DNA of 64,000 bases, taken from assembly GCF_002995795.1 (NCBI RefSeq), contig NZ_PVXN01000065.1, forward strand, positions 79,422-143,421. The letters run 5' to 3'. Position 1 is the first letter of the stretch. Every line of letters begins with the position of its first letter. The DNA comes from Clostridium thermopalmarium DSM 5974 (GTDB lineage: Bacteria > Bacillota > Clostridia > Clostridiales > Clostridiaceae). This document shows positions 36,459 through 44,676 of the stretch, piece by piece. A program made the position numbers and the translations under genes. The notes under the pieces are model-generated. The model saw only the letters and a program-made list of their open reading frames with translations, did no database searches and had not been told where the DNA came from.

Positions 36459-38705
36459 CTAAATTTCCATACCTATGTCATCTATTAATATATCTCCTTT
36501 GGAGTCTTTATTAAAAATAAATTCTATACTTTTTAATCTATTTGGCTGAAACTTAGAATTTACTTTTATAAAATCCATTATAGGTATTTGAAAAGTCTGA
36601 AGTACAGGTTCAAAATTTTTTCCATAGTTCCTCTTATTATAGTAGTTCCATTTTGAAATTTTAACTCCTATTGGTGGATGAAGTCTTCCTATATTGCTCA
36701 AACATAGGGATGCTTCCTCTCCGCTATTATCAATCAATCTTATAGTAAAGTCTGTTGACTCTAATTTATTTTTTTCTAGCTTTTCCTTTTGCACATCTGC
36801 AGCAGAAAATATCAACTTTGATTTAGAATTAATATTCCAATTATTTGCCACGCTTTTAGGAAGCTCTATAACATATATTCCTCCACTATGGGTCCATTTT
36901 AATTCTACAGCATTGTTATTTCCTAAAAAATCACTTCTAAACTCTAACCTTTTTTCCTTCCAGGTATATATACCTTCTCCTCTTTGAATGCCCCCTGCTA
37001 AAGTTGAGGTCTCAAGATCTGCATCTTCCTCATAATTGCTTATGAGTTTAAAATTAGAATCTTCAAATCTGCTTATATATACAGTTTTAGGGAGAAAGTT
37101 TTCACCTTCTTCATAATTTTTAAATAAGGATATATAATCCATCTCATTTTTAAGAGTAGTTTTCAAAAATGCAGATATATAGGTTTTTGCTATATTCCTT
37201 TGGTCTTCTCCACTTAAGAGAGGCTTTATGTTTAATGCCCACCCTAAAGGTTTTGGTATATCTCTTTTTCCCCACAAGGTATTGAATTGCCCATGATTTG
37301 CTCCATATATATATAATGAGGACTTAAAATGATACATACCATCATCGAATTTTATTCTATTATATTGATTGCTTCCAACAAACGTAGACACATCACCATC
37401 ATTAGCTCCTTGAAGAAGAAGGTAGTTTATATTTTTTATTTCTATGGGCTTACCAGCAGGCTTATATTGTTCATCTGTAGGTGCTATTGCTACTATAGAC
37501 TTAATATTGTAATTAAAATTAAATTTTACAGAAGCATTGGTTGGATAATACTTAAGCTTGTTAAACACTGCTGCAGTAGCCACAGCTTCTCCCCCTCTTG
37601 AATGTCCAATTAATGCAATATTATTAAAATCAACTTTATTATAAAATGGATTTTTCTTATCCTCATTAAATTTTTTCCAAACATCTAAATGCTTTAATAA
37701 AATCCAAGCCCTTGCATCATTTTCTCCTCCCAAATCTCCAAACCAAGAACCATTCAGAAAATTTTCATCTACAGAAACTGTAATAAAACCTTGACTTGCT
37801 AAAAGTCTTCCCAAATACTCATACCCCTTTTCAGACCTTTCTTTCATATCATGATTTCCATGAACTATTAATACTAAAGGGAATTTCCCTTCTCCTTCTG
37901 GATAATAAACTTGTCCATTTATAGGCATGGATTTATCGTCAAAGCCCCAATACATAGTTCTTAGTTTTCCCTTTAAACCTATATAATTTTCAAGAAAAGG
38001 ATAAGCATATACATTATCTGTCTTTATATCTACTTCTTCACCATACTCTACTCTATTTTTATCTCTTCCACTGCCGTAAGATAAGGTTTTAACTTTGTAT
38101 TTTTCTTCTTCACTTTGGCTTAATATATCTTCTTTATTATCTGAACTTTTCATAGATAATATATAATTTTTTAATTCATAATTCACATTACCTAAATTTC
38201 TTATCTGAGCTATTGCAGCTATGTTTAAAGTCAATGTTATACCAACTAATGCAAAAGCTAACATTCTTTTTCCTTTGTTTTTAAAAGCAAGTCTAAGCCC
38301 TATTCCTAAAAAACTTTCTACGGCTATTATTAAGATTGCCCATAAAAACGCTAAATAAACAGGAAAGCCTAAAGCAAAACTAATTCCTGCTGTAAGGGCT
38401 GCTATTCCAAGAATTAATATGGCTAAAAACTCCGTGGGAAAATCCCTAAATACTCTAAGTATAATTTTTATTAAAGTTTTTCCTATAAGTACAAAAATCA
38501 TTCCAATGAAAACACAGAATGATATATCTATAATCTTTCCAAAGCCTGTATCCAAGTAAAATCCAATCACTGCCGAAAGTATCATAATAAATCCTATTAT
38601 AGCGAACCTTCCACCTATCCAGGCCTTTCCAAACACTTCTTTTATCATTTTTACAAATTTTATGTATATACTTTCAAGGCAAACCACTATACTTTTTATT
38701 TTCAT
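36459..38705 (-). CDS. large membrane-anchored alpha/beta hydrolase
   Basis: A 748-residue protein. The first 190 residues contain about five or six membrane segments. An extracellular alpha/beta-hydrolase domain follows (about 250-530). It carries VHGNHDM (oxyanion region), the nucleophile elbow GHSRGGE (about 366-372) with Ser as nucleophile, and a late ANHGQFN histidine. The C-terminal 200 residues are beta-rich and may form a jelly-roll domain (RFEDSNFKLI ... FNKDSKGDILIDDIGMEI). It could be a surface esterase or lipase. The ribosome-binding site is weak. No pathway context is visible; the neighbours are a PAP2 phosphatase and an M48 protease, both membrane proteins. Confidence 0.75.
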   Translation of the reverse strand: MKIKSIVVCLESIYIKFVKMIKEVFGKAWIGGRFAIIGFIMILSAVIGFYLDTGFGKIIDISFCVFIGMIFVLIGKTLIKIILRVFRDFPTEFLAILILGIAALTAGISFALGFPVYLAFLWAILIIAVESFLGIGLRLAFKNKGKRMLAFALVGITLTLNIAAIAQIRNLGNVNYELKNYILSMKSSDNKEDILSQSEEEKYKVKTLSYGSGRDKNRVEYGEEVDIKTDNVYAYPFLENYIGLKGKLRTMYWGFDDKSMPINGQVYYPEGEGKFPLVLIVHGNHDMKERSEKGYEYLGRLLASQGFITVSVDENFLNGSWFGDLGGENDARAWILLKHLDVWKKFNEDKKNPFYNKVDFNNIALIGHSRGGEAVATAAVFNKLKYYPTNASVKFNFNYNIKSIVAIAPTDEQYKPAGKPIEIKNINYLLLQGANDGDVSTFVGSNQYNRIKFDDGMYHFKSSLYIYGANHGQFNTLWGKRDIPKPLGWALNIKPLLSGEDQRNIAKTYISAFLKTTLKNEMDYISLFKNYEEGENFLPKTVYISRFEDSNFKLISNYEEDADLETSTLAGGIQRGEGIYTWKEKRLEFRSDFLGNNNAVELKWTHSGGIYVIELPKSVANNWNINSKSKLIFSAADVQKEKLEKNKLESTDFTIRLIDNSGEEASLCLSNIGRLHPPIGVKISKWNYYNKRNYGKNFEPVLQTFQIPIMDFIKVNSKFQPNRLKSIEFIFNKDSKGDILIDDIGMEI

Positions 38706-38762
38706 ATTTTCCCAACCCTTTATTGTATTTATACAATTCTATTATACACGACAACCCAATAA

Positions 38763-38896
38763 AAGTGGAGGCGCTACAAGCGCCTCCACTCTTCAACTGC
38801 GTTTTAAGCTTCTTTACAAAGTGAATCTTTCCTAAATGCAAATCCAATGCGTGATGTTATATATAAGAAAATTGCATCGCAATTTTCTTATATTAT
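38763..38896 (+). repeat. dispersed intergenic repeat, copy B
   Basis: Copy B is the best-preserved copy. It starts with a perfect GC-rich hairpin (GTGGAGGCGCT at 38765-38775 with its complement at 38779-38789). The shared core with AAGTGAATCTTTCCTAAATG follows at about 38809-38860. It ends with a perfect 15-bp AT-rich hairpin (38861-38875 with 38879-38893 and beyond), whose right edge overlaps the stop codon of the M48 protease gene. Confidence 0.82.
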
Positions 38897-40179
38897 TCTT
38901 TTATATATTTTTCATATCTAAGTCTCTTTCCTTCTTCCCATGGTTTGTATTTCTTAAAAAATTCTAATCTTTCATTTATTGGAGGATGATCATATTTCCA
39001 CATCTTATATATAGGATCCGGATTTGGAATTGTAATTCCTTCATTAGAAAGTTTTTCAAAAGATGTTATGGCAGCAGCATTATCTCTTGTAAGTTCTATG
39101 GCAAAAGCATCTGCTTCACGTTCTATGTAACAAGAATAAGCATTAGACGCTGGAATTATAAATATCATGCATAGACTTACTATAAATATAATTAGAGGAA
39201 AAGATGCTACATCACTAATATCAGTAAACTTAAACCTTCTTTTAAATTTATTTATTATAAAAGGTGCTAAAGCATGAATTATATATAAAACTATAAAAGT
39301 AACTATTGTTTGTATTATAAAGAATTTTTGAATATGTGATAATACATAATGGCCTATTTCATGAGCAGTTACAAATTTTAATTCCCTTAAATTTAGCTTA
39401 TTTAAAGCAGTGTCCCACAACACTATTCTTCTAGCCTTTCCTATTCCAGTCATATATGCATTTATCATAGATGTTTCTTTGCTTTTATCTACTTTTAAAA
39501 TAGTACAGTTTTCTATTTTTGCCTTTTGTGCAAGTTCAATTAAACTTTTTTCTGTGGTCTTATCTTCTATGGTCTTAAAATCGTTAAATAATGGATCTAT
39601 TATAACTGGTTGTGCATAAAAAAGTGCAAGGCTTATAGGTATTGATATAATTCCAGTATATATCCACCATCTTTTACGGCTTCTTCTAATTATGGAGTAA
39701 AGCATTGAAATAGCAAAAAATATTCCTACAGATTCTATAGCTAAACTTAAAAAATAATTTTTTAACCACATATACAGAGGTTGATGTGACAATCCAAATT
39801 TATGACTTTGAATATAACTGCCATAAAAGGTTAATGGAAAGTTTAAAGCACTATCTAATATGCTATATATAAGTCCATAAATCCCTACAGCTAAAAAAGT
39901 TCTTTTTCCTATTCCCTTTGATACATTTCTAAGCTTTGCAGAAGATCCTGTTGATAATATTATTATAGGTACACCTAGGCTGAATACAATCTTAAGTCCT
40001 TGTACTATTCTATCACTTTTATAAAATCTCTCTCCTTTTTCTTCTCTACTTTCTATACTTATATTTTTTTCTCTAAAAATATCCCCTTTTCCTAAAGCCA
40101 AATTATCATGATTTATAAATATTACACTTATAAAAACAAATATTATAATAACTAACTTAAGCACTTTAAATTTTTTCAT
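38893..40179 (-). CDS. M48-family membrane metalloprotease (STE24/CAAX protease 1 type)
   Basis: A 428-residue membrane protease. The zinc motif is HEIGH in VTAHEIGHYVLSH (about 273-285), and the third ligand lies in EREADAFAIELT (about 357). About six or seven hydrophobic segments surround them, including an N-terminal signal-like segment. It resembles Ste24p-type M48A enzymes more than the shorter HtpX. In bacteria such enzymes usually act in membrane protein quality control. Transcription ends at repeat copy B, whose AT-rich hairpin overlaps the stop codon. Confidence 0.88.
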   Translation of the reverse strand: MKKFKVLKLVIIIFVFISVIFINHDNLALGKGDIFREKNISIESREEKGERFYKSDRIVQGLKIVFSLGVPIIILSTGSSAKLRNVSKGIGKRTFLAVGIYGLIYSILDSALNFPLTFYGSYIQSHKFGLSHQPLYMWLKNYFLSLAIESVGIFFAISMLYSIIRRSRKRWWIYTGIISIPISLALFYAQPVIIDPLFNDFKTIEDKTTEKSLIELAQKAKIENCTILKVDKSKETSMINAYMTGIGKARRIVLWDTALNKLNLRELKFVTAHEIGHYVLSHIQKFFIIQTIVTFIVLYIIHALAPFIINKFKRRFKFTDISDVASFPLIIFIVSLCMIFIIPASNAYSCYIEREADAFAIELTRDNAAAITSFEKLSNEGITIPNPDPIYKMWKYDHPPINERLEFFKKYKPWEEGKRLRYEKYIKE

Positions 40180-40268
40180 ACCTTATATTACAGCTCCTTA
40201 TAATATCATTCTATAAAACCTTCTCTACTAATTATACTATTATAATTCTAAAAAATTCTAAAAATCCA

Positions 40269-40327
40269 TTGACAAAAATCCAAAGCAATGTATATACTGT
40301 ATATATACGATATGTACAGTATATACA
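40269..40327 (+). promoter_or_regulatory. promoter and large palindromic operator of the YtrA-type operon
   Basis: The -35 TTGACA (40269-40274), 18-base spacer and -10 TATACT (40293-40298) form a strong promoter. A perfect 13-bp inverted repeat, TGTATATACTGTA (40289-40301) and TACAGTATATACA (40315-40327), is separated by 13 bases. It overlaps the -10 and the expected start site. The first gene downstream is a GntR-type regulator, so autorepression is the likely use. A leader of about 140 bases precedes the start codon. Confidence 0.85.
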
Positions 40328-40443
40328 AACATGCATATAAAATCTTTTTCTTTACAAACTTTATTTTTTCAGCTTCGTAGAATTTTATTATGTATTTGAT
40401 TTTACATTGTATTCTATTAAATATTATATAAGGAGACATTCAA

Positions 40444-40818
40444 ATGAAAATAATAGTATCTAACTCTTCTGGAGAACCCATTTATGAACAGATATCAAAT
40501 CAAATAAAAGCCTTAATAATACAGGGTGAGCTGCAAGAGGGAGACGCCCTTCCTTCTATAAGAAGCCTTGCAAAGGAACTACAAATAAGTGTTATTACAA
40601 CTAAACGAGCCTATGAAGAACTTGAAAGAGAAGGATTTATAGAAACTGTTGCAGGAAAAGGTTCTTTTGTAGCGGCTCAAAATAAGGAGCTGCTGCGTGA
40701 GAGAAAGCTAAAGTTTATAGAAGAAAAACTTTTAGAAGTAGTTGAAGAAAGTAAGATGCTTAATTTAAGTTTTGAAGATATTTTAGAAATGTTAAAAATT
40801 CTTTTTGAAGAAAATTAG
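40444..40818 (+). CDS. GntR-family regulator, YtrA subfamily
   Basis: A 124-residue DNA-binding protein with an N-terminal winged helix (about 10-75; GDALPSIRSLAKELQISVITTKRAYEELEREG region) and only a short C-terminal helical tail for dimerisation. That is diagnostic of the YtrA subfamily. Members normally repress an adjacent ABC transporter operon and respond to cell-envelope-active compounds. The three ABC genes follow immediately (11 bases), and a large palindrome overlies the promoter. Confidence 0.93.
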   Translation: MKIIVSNSSGEPIYEQISNQIKALIIQGELQEGDALPSIRSLAKELQISVITTKRAYEELEREGFIETVAGKGSFVAAQNKELLRERKLKFIEEKLLEVVEESKMLNLSFEDILEMLKILFEEN

Positions 40819-40829
40819 GGGGTTTTTAT

Positions 40830-41690
40830 ATGAATAATAATAATATCTTAGAAGTCAACAATCTTAGAAAAAAATATAAAGATTTCACTCTCAATAATAT
40901 AAGTTTTACTTTAGAAAAAGGCTATATTATGGGATTTATAGGACCTAATGGAGCTGGAAAAAGCACAACTATAAAATTGATTATGAATCTAATTCATAGA
41001 GATAGTGGTTATATTAAAATTTTCGGTCTTGATAACTTAAAGCATGAGAAAGAAGTCAAAAACAGAATAGGCTTTGTTTATGATGAAAATTATTACTACG
41101 AAGATTTAACTATGGAAGGGATGAAAAAAATAATAGCTCCCTTCTATAGCAAATGGGACGATTCTTCTTTTTATAAATATATGAAAGATTTTAATTTAGA
41201 CCCTAAGAAAAAGATAAAAACTTTATCTAAAGGTATGAAAATGAAATTTTCATTAGCCATTGCCCTATCTCATAATGCTGAACTCATAATAATGGATGAA
41301 CCAACCTCTGGACTTGACCCTGTTTTTAGAAGAGAAATATTAGATATTCTCTATTCTATTATTCAAGATGAAAATAAAAGTGTATTTTTCTCTACTCACA
41401 TAACTACTGATTTAGAGAAAATAGCAGATTATATAACTTTCATAAACAATGGAAACATAGTGTTCTCAAAGCCTAAAGATGATATATTAGAAAGCTATGG
41501 CATAGTTAAAGGAGGCCTTGAACTTTTAAATAGCCATACTAAAAAAGAATTTTTAGGTATTAGTGAAAACCGATTTGGCTTTGAAGCCCTTACTGATAAT
41601 GTAGAAAATATAAAAAAAGTCTTTAAGAATGAAGTTATAATAGAAAAACCAACTCTTGAAGATATAATGGTCTACACCGTAAGGAGGTAA
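40830..41690 (+). CDS. ABC transporter ATPase of a YtrA-regulated exporter
   Basis: A 286-residue ABC ATPase. Walker A GPNGAGKST lies at about residues 38-46, the Q-loop region at VYDENYYYEDL, the signature at LSKGMKMK (about 135) and Walker B at LIIMDEPTSG (about 157), with the switch histidine in STHITTD. The Q-loop and signature depart slightly from consensus (Asp in place of Gln, Lys for Gly/Gln), as is common in YtrB/BcrA-like ATPases. It pairs with the two membrane proteins downstream. The operon may export or protect against an envelope-active agent. Confidence 0.93.
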   Translation: MNNNNILEVNNLRKKYKDFTLNNISFTLEKGYIMGFIGPNGAGKSTTIKLIMNLIHRDSGYIKIFGLDNLKHEKEVKNRIGFVYDENYYYEDLTMEGMKKIIAPFYSKWDDSSFYKYMKDFNLDPKKKIKTLSKGMKMKFSLAIALSHNAELIIMDEPTSGLDPVFRREILDILYSIIQDENKSVFFSTHITTDLEKIADYITFINNGNIVFSKPKDDILESYGIVKGGLELLNSHTKKEFLGISENRFGFEALTDNVENIKKVFKNEVIIEKPTLEDIMVYTVRR

Positions 41691-41694
41691 GAAT

Positions 41695-42345
41695 ATGATT
41701 AATCTCATTAAAAAAGACCTTGCTATAGCTTTTAGTAAGAAAAATGCTGCTATATTTTTAGCTTATTGTCTATTTATAATTACAGTAATGGACACTTTTT
41801 CTTCTGATAATATATACATTCTCATAATCAACACTATAGCTTATTTCTTAGTCAGTGAAAGCTTCATATATGATGAAAGAACTAAAGGGGAATATATAAT
41901 AAATTCTCTTCCTGTAAAAAGAGAAGAAATTGTCCTATCAAGATATTTGAGCTTAATATTTTATATTTTTGCCGCTACAGTATTTGCTGCTGCCTTAGGA
42001 TCACTAACTGCCTTAATGAATATAGGAAACATTGGATTTATAAATATGAATGTAATTAAAAAGGTATTTGTTTCTAGTATTTTAATGATTTCCTTAGTTA
42101 TACCTTTGTTCTACAAATTCGGTTATAGAACTATAAAGATACTTTATTTGTTGATTTATATGTCCTTCTTTTCATTTATAACTGCTATTCAAGATATTGT
42201 AACTTTAGATTTTGTAAAAAAAATTATGGTCTTTATGGAAACTAATAAAGGGCTTATAGATATATTATCTACAATTATACTGATATGCCTAGTAATTATA
42301 TCAGCCATAATTTCATTACAAGTTTATAGAAAAAAAGATATATGA
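41695..42345 (+). CDS. ABC-2 type permease subunit 1
   Basis: A 216-residue membrane protein with about six hydrophobic segments, beginning four bases after the ATPase gene. The cytosolic patch YDERTKGEYIINSLPVKREEIVLSRY (about 54-80) is the usual coupling region of ABC-2 permeases and recurs in the next protein. With the ATPase and the second permease it should make a heteromeric transporter. The substrate is unknown. Confidence 0.85.
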   Translation: MINLIKKDLAIAFSKKNAAIFLAYCLFIITVMDTFSSDNIYILIINTIAYFLVSESFIYDERTKGEYIINSLPVKREEIVLSRYLSLIFYIFAATVFAAALGSLTALMNIGNIGFINMNVIKKVFVSSILMISLVIPLFYKFGYRTIKILYLLIYMSFFSFITAIQDIVTLDFVKKIMVFMETNKGLIDILSTIILICLVIISAIISLQVYRKKDI

Positions 42346-42359
42346 GAGGGTGAGTATTA

Positions 42360-43019
42360 ATGTTAAATCTAGTTTTAAAGGATTTTAAGCTTGGCAAAAG
42401 GTATAATATATTCCTTTTAGTATATAGTCTCATGATATCCGCATTTGGTCTTAAGATGGATCACCTTCCTGGAATGCTTTATGTTTTATCTATAGTAATG
42501 CTATCTTATATATCTATCCTATATTCTAATGGTTATGATGAAAAATATAAAATCAATATAGCATTAAACAGCATGCCCATTAATAAAAAAGATATAGTAC
42601 GTGCAAAGTATTTATCCCTTATTCTACGCGTTTTAATAGTATCATGTGTTATAATCATATTTACTCTTATTTTAAATAGACTTGGAGTAAAAGCAGCTGT
42701 TCGAACTGCAACCTTTTGGGATTTCATTTTATCCTTTAACTTGCTTGGTATATTTTACTCAGTATACTATCCTCTTTACTATAAATTTGAGTATAATAAA
42801 TTTAGAATAATCAATATGGTATTATATATACTTCTATTAGTTATTCCAGGCTATATTACAAAATTTCTTAAATCTAATATGGGATTAAAATTCTCCAATT
42901 GGCTTATGGATTTTAGACATTTAAATCAGTTCCACCTTTTTACATCAACTTTAGTTTTAATAGTTTTGGTTATATCAATGATAATATCCTCAAAAATCTA
43001 CTGCAATAAAGAATTTTAG
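42360..43019 (+). CDS. ABC-2 type permease subunit 2
   Basis: A 219-residue membrane protein, a paralogue of the preceding one. It has the same layout of about six hydrophobic segments and the related patch YDEKYKINIALNSMPINKKDIVRAKYLS (about 59-86). It is the last gene of the operon. GAGGGTG precedes its start. The presence of two different half-permeases fits a heterodimer. Confidence 0.85.
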   Translation: MLNLVLKDFKLGKRYNIFLLVYSLMISAFGLKMDHLPGMLYVLSIVMLSYISILYSNGYDEKYKINIALNSMPINKKDIVRAKYLSLILRVLIVSCVIIIFTLILNRLGVKAAVRTATFWDFILSFNLLGIFYSVYYPLYYKFEYNKFRIINMVLYILLLVIPGYITKFLKSNMGLKFSNWLMDFRHLNQFHLFTSTLVLIVLVISMIISSKIYCNKEF

Positions 43020-43030
43020 CCCGCCTAATA

Positions 43031-43059
43031 TTGACATAAAATATGCCTTGGTATATGAT
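43031..43059 (+). promoter_or_regulatory. gltX promoter
   Basis: Consensus -35 TTGACA (43031-43036), 17-base spacer and -10 TATGAT (43054-43059). The transcript would start near 43066. A 10-bp hairpin (ATGCCTTTCA 43076-43085, TGAAAGGCAT 43101-43110) would then lie in the short leader. It lacks a good T-tract, so it may be a leader structure or a weak terminator of the ABC operon. No T-box was found here. Confidence 0.8.
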
Positions 43060-43137
43060 TAAAAGAGGATTTTTCATGCCTTTCATCAGAGAGCAAATGG
43101 TGAAAGGCATTTAAATATATATATAGGAGTGAAGAAA

Positions 43138-44613
43138 ATGTCAGCAAAGGAAGTTAGAACGAGATTTGCACCTAGTCCAACTGGCTATATGCATGTGGGC
43201 AATCTTAGAACAGCCCTTTACACTTATTTAATAGCAAAACATGCAGGCGGAAAATTTATATTAAGAATTGAAGATACAGACCAAGAAAGGTACGTTGAAG
43301 GAGCTGTTGATGTAATATTTAAGACTCTAAAAATGACTGGTCTAATTCATGATGAAGGTCCAGATATAGGTGGTCCTGTAGGCCCTTACGTTCAAAGCGA
43401 AAGACGTGGTATTTACCTTAAATATGCTAAACAATTAATTGAAAAAGGAGAAGCTTACTACTGTTTCTGCGATAAAGAAAGACTTGATTCTATAAAAGCA
43501 GCTTCTGACGATCCTAATCAAAAGGTATTTAAATACGATGGTCACTGTAGAAATCTTTCAAAAGAAGAAGTAGAAGAAAAATTAGCTTCTGGAATTCCTT
43601 ATGTTATAAGGCAAAAAAATCCTACTGAAGGTGTTACAACTTTTGTAGATGAAATTTATGGAGAAATCTCTGTAGATAACTCTGAACTTGAAGATATGAT
43701 TCTCATAAAATCTGACGGACTTCCAACATACAATTTTGCTAATGTTATTGATGACCACTTAATGGGAATTACTCATGTAGTCCGCGGAAATGAATACCTA
43801 TCTTCTGCACCAAAATACAACAGATTATATAATGCTTTTGGATGGGACATTCCAACTTACATACACTGCCCTCCAATAATGAAAGATGCTCATAACAAGC
43901 TAAGTAAGAGAAATGGAGATGCTTCTTTTGAAGATTTACTTGCAAAAGGATATCTTAAAGATGCAGTATTAAACTTTATCGCTCTTCTTGGATGGAATCC
44001 AGGAACAGATCAAGAAATCTTTACTTTAGAAGAACTTGTAGAGCAGTTTGATTATAGAAATATTAATAAGTCACCTGCTATATTTGATACAGTTAAATTA
44101 AGATGGATGAATGGAGAATACATTAAAAAGCTTCCTCTTGAAGAGTTCCATAAACTTGCAATGCCATATTATAAAGAAGTTTTTAAAGAAGAAGACATGG
44201 CAAAACTAGATATGATGAAGATAAGCGAACTTCTTCAAACAAGAACTGAAGTTTTAACTGACATTCCAGAAAAGCTTCCATTCTTTAAGGAATTACCTGA
44301 TTATGATATAGACTTATATACCCATAAAAAGATGAAAACTAATGCTGAAAATTCTCTTGTTACTCTAGAAAAAGTACTTCCAGTACTTGAAGGCTTAGAG
44401 GATTGGACTTTTGAATCCATTCATGATGCAATATTCAACTTAATTGCTGAAATGGAAGTTAAAAATGGAGTGGTTCTATGGCCTATAAGAACTGCCCTAT
44501 CAGGTTTACCAGCATCTCCAGGTGGAGCTTTTGAACTTGCAGAAATCCTTGGAAAAGAGGAATCTCTAAGAAGAATTAAAATTGGAATAGAAAAACTAAA
44601 AAATAGGGCTTAA
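43138..44613 (+). CDS. gltX: glutamyl-tRNA synthetase
   Basis: A 491-residue class I aminoacyl-tRNA synthetase that charges tRNA-Glu. Many clostridia also charge tRNA-Gln with glutamate and amidate it. The HIGH-type motif is in [17 protein letters not shown] (about 12-28) and the KMSK-type motif reads KLSKRNG (about 260). A probable zinc-binding or related insertion, YCFCDKERL, lies at about 106. The ATG at 43138 is eight bases after AGGAG. An in-frame GTG at 43129 overlaps that site and is rejected. It is monocistronic, with its own promoter and terminator. Confidence 0.96.
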   Translation: MSAKEVRTRFAPSPTGYMHVGNLRTALYTYLIAKHAGGKFILRIEDTDQERYVEGAVDVIFKTLKMTGLIHDEGPDIGGPVGPYVQSERRGIYLKYAKQLIEKGEAYYCFCDKERLDSIKAASDDPNQKVFKYDGHCRNLSKEEVEEKLASGIPYVIRQKNPTEGVTTFVDEIYGEISVDNSELEDMILIKSDGLPTYNFANVIDDHLMGITHVVRGNEYLSSAPKYNRLYNAFGWDIPTYIHCPPIMKDAHNKLSKRNGDASFEDLLAKGYLKDAVLNFIALLGWNPGTDQEIFTLEELVEQFDYRNINKSPAIFDTVKLRWMNGEYIKKLPLEEFHKLAMPYYKEVFKEEDMAKLDMMKISELLQTRTEVLTDIPEKLPFFKELPDYDIDLYTHKKMKTNAENSLVTLEKVLPVLEGLEDWTFESIHDAIFNLIAEMEVKNGVVLWPIRTALSGLPASPGGAFELAEILGKEESLRRIKIGIEKLKNRA

Positions 44614-44631
44614 GCAAAGCCCTATTTTTTA
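44599..44631 (+). terminator. intrinsic terminator of gltX
   Basis: Eleven-base arms AAATAGGGCTT and AAGCCCTATTT (44601-44611 and 44617-44627) followed by a T-run. The stop codon lies within the stem. Confidence 0.9.
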
Positions 44632-44676
44632 TACTGTAATCTTCATTAACACACCGAAATACTATCATTTTAAATT

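Noticed and set aside
36694..36987. A 97-codon plus-strand frame with a Ser/Leu/Phe-rich product
   Set aside because: It is antisense to the alpha/beta hydrolase gene and has the composition of a shadow frame.
43020..43137. A T-box or other riboswitch before gltX
   Set aside because: The leader is only about 70 bases and has one plain hairpin; no T-box sequence or terminator T-tract is present.
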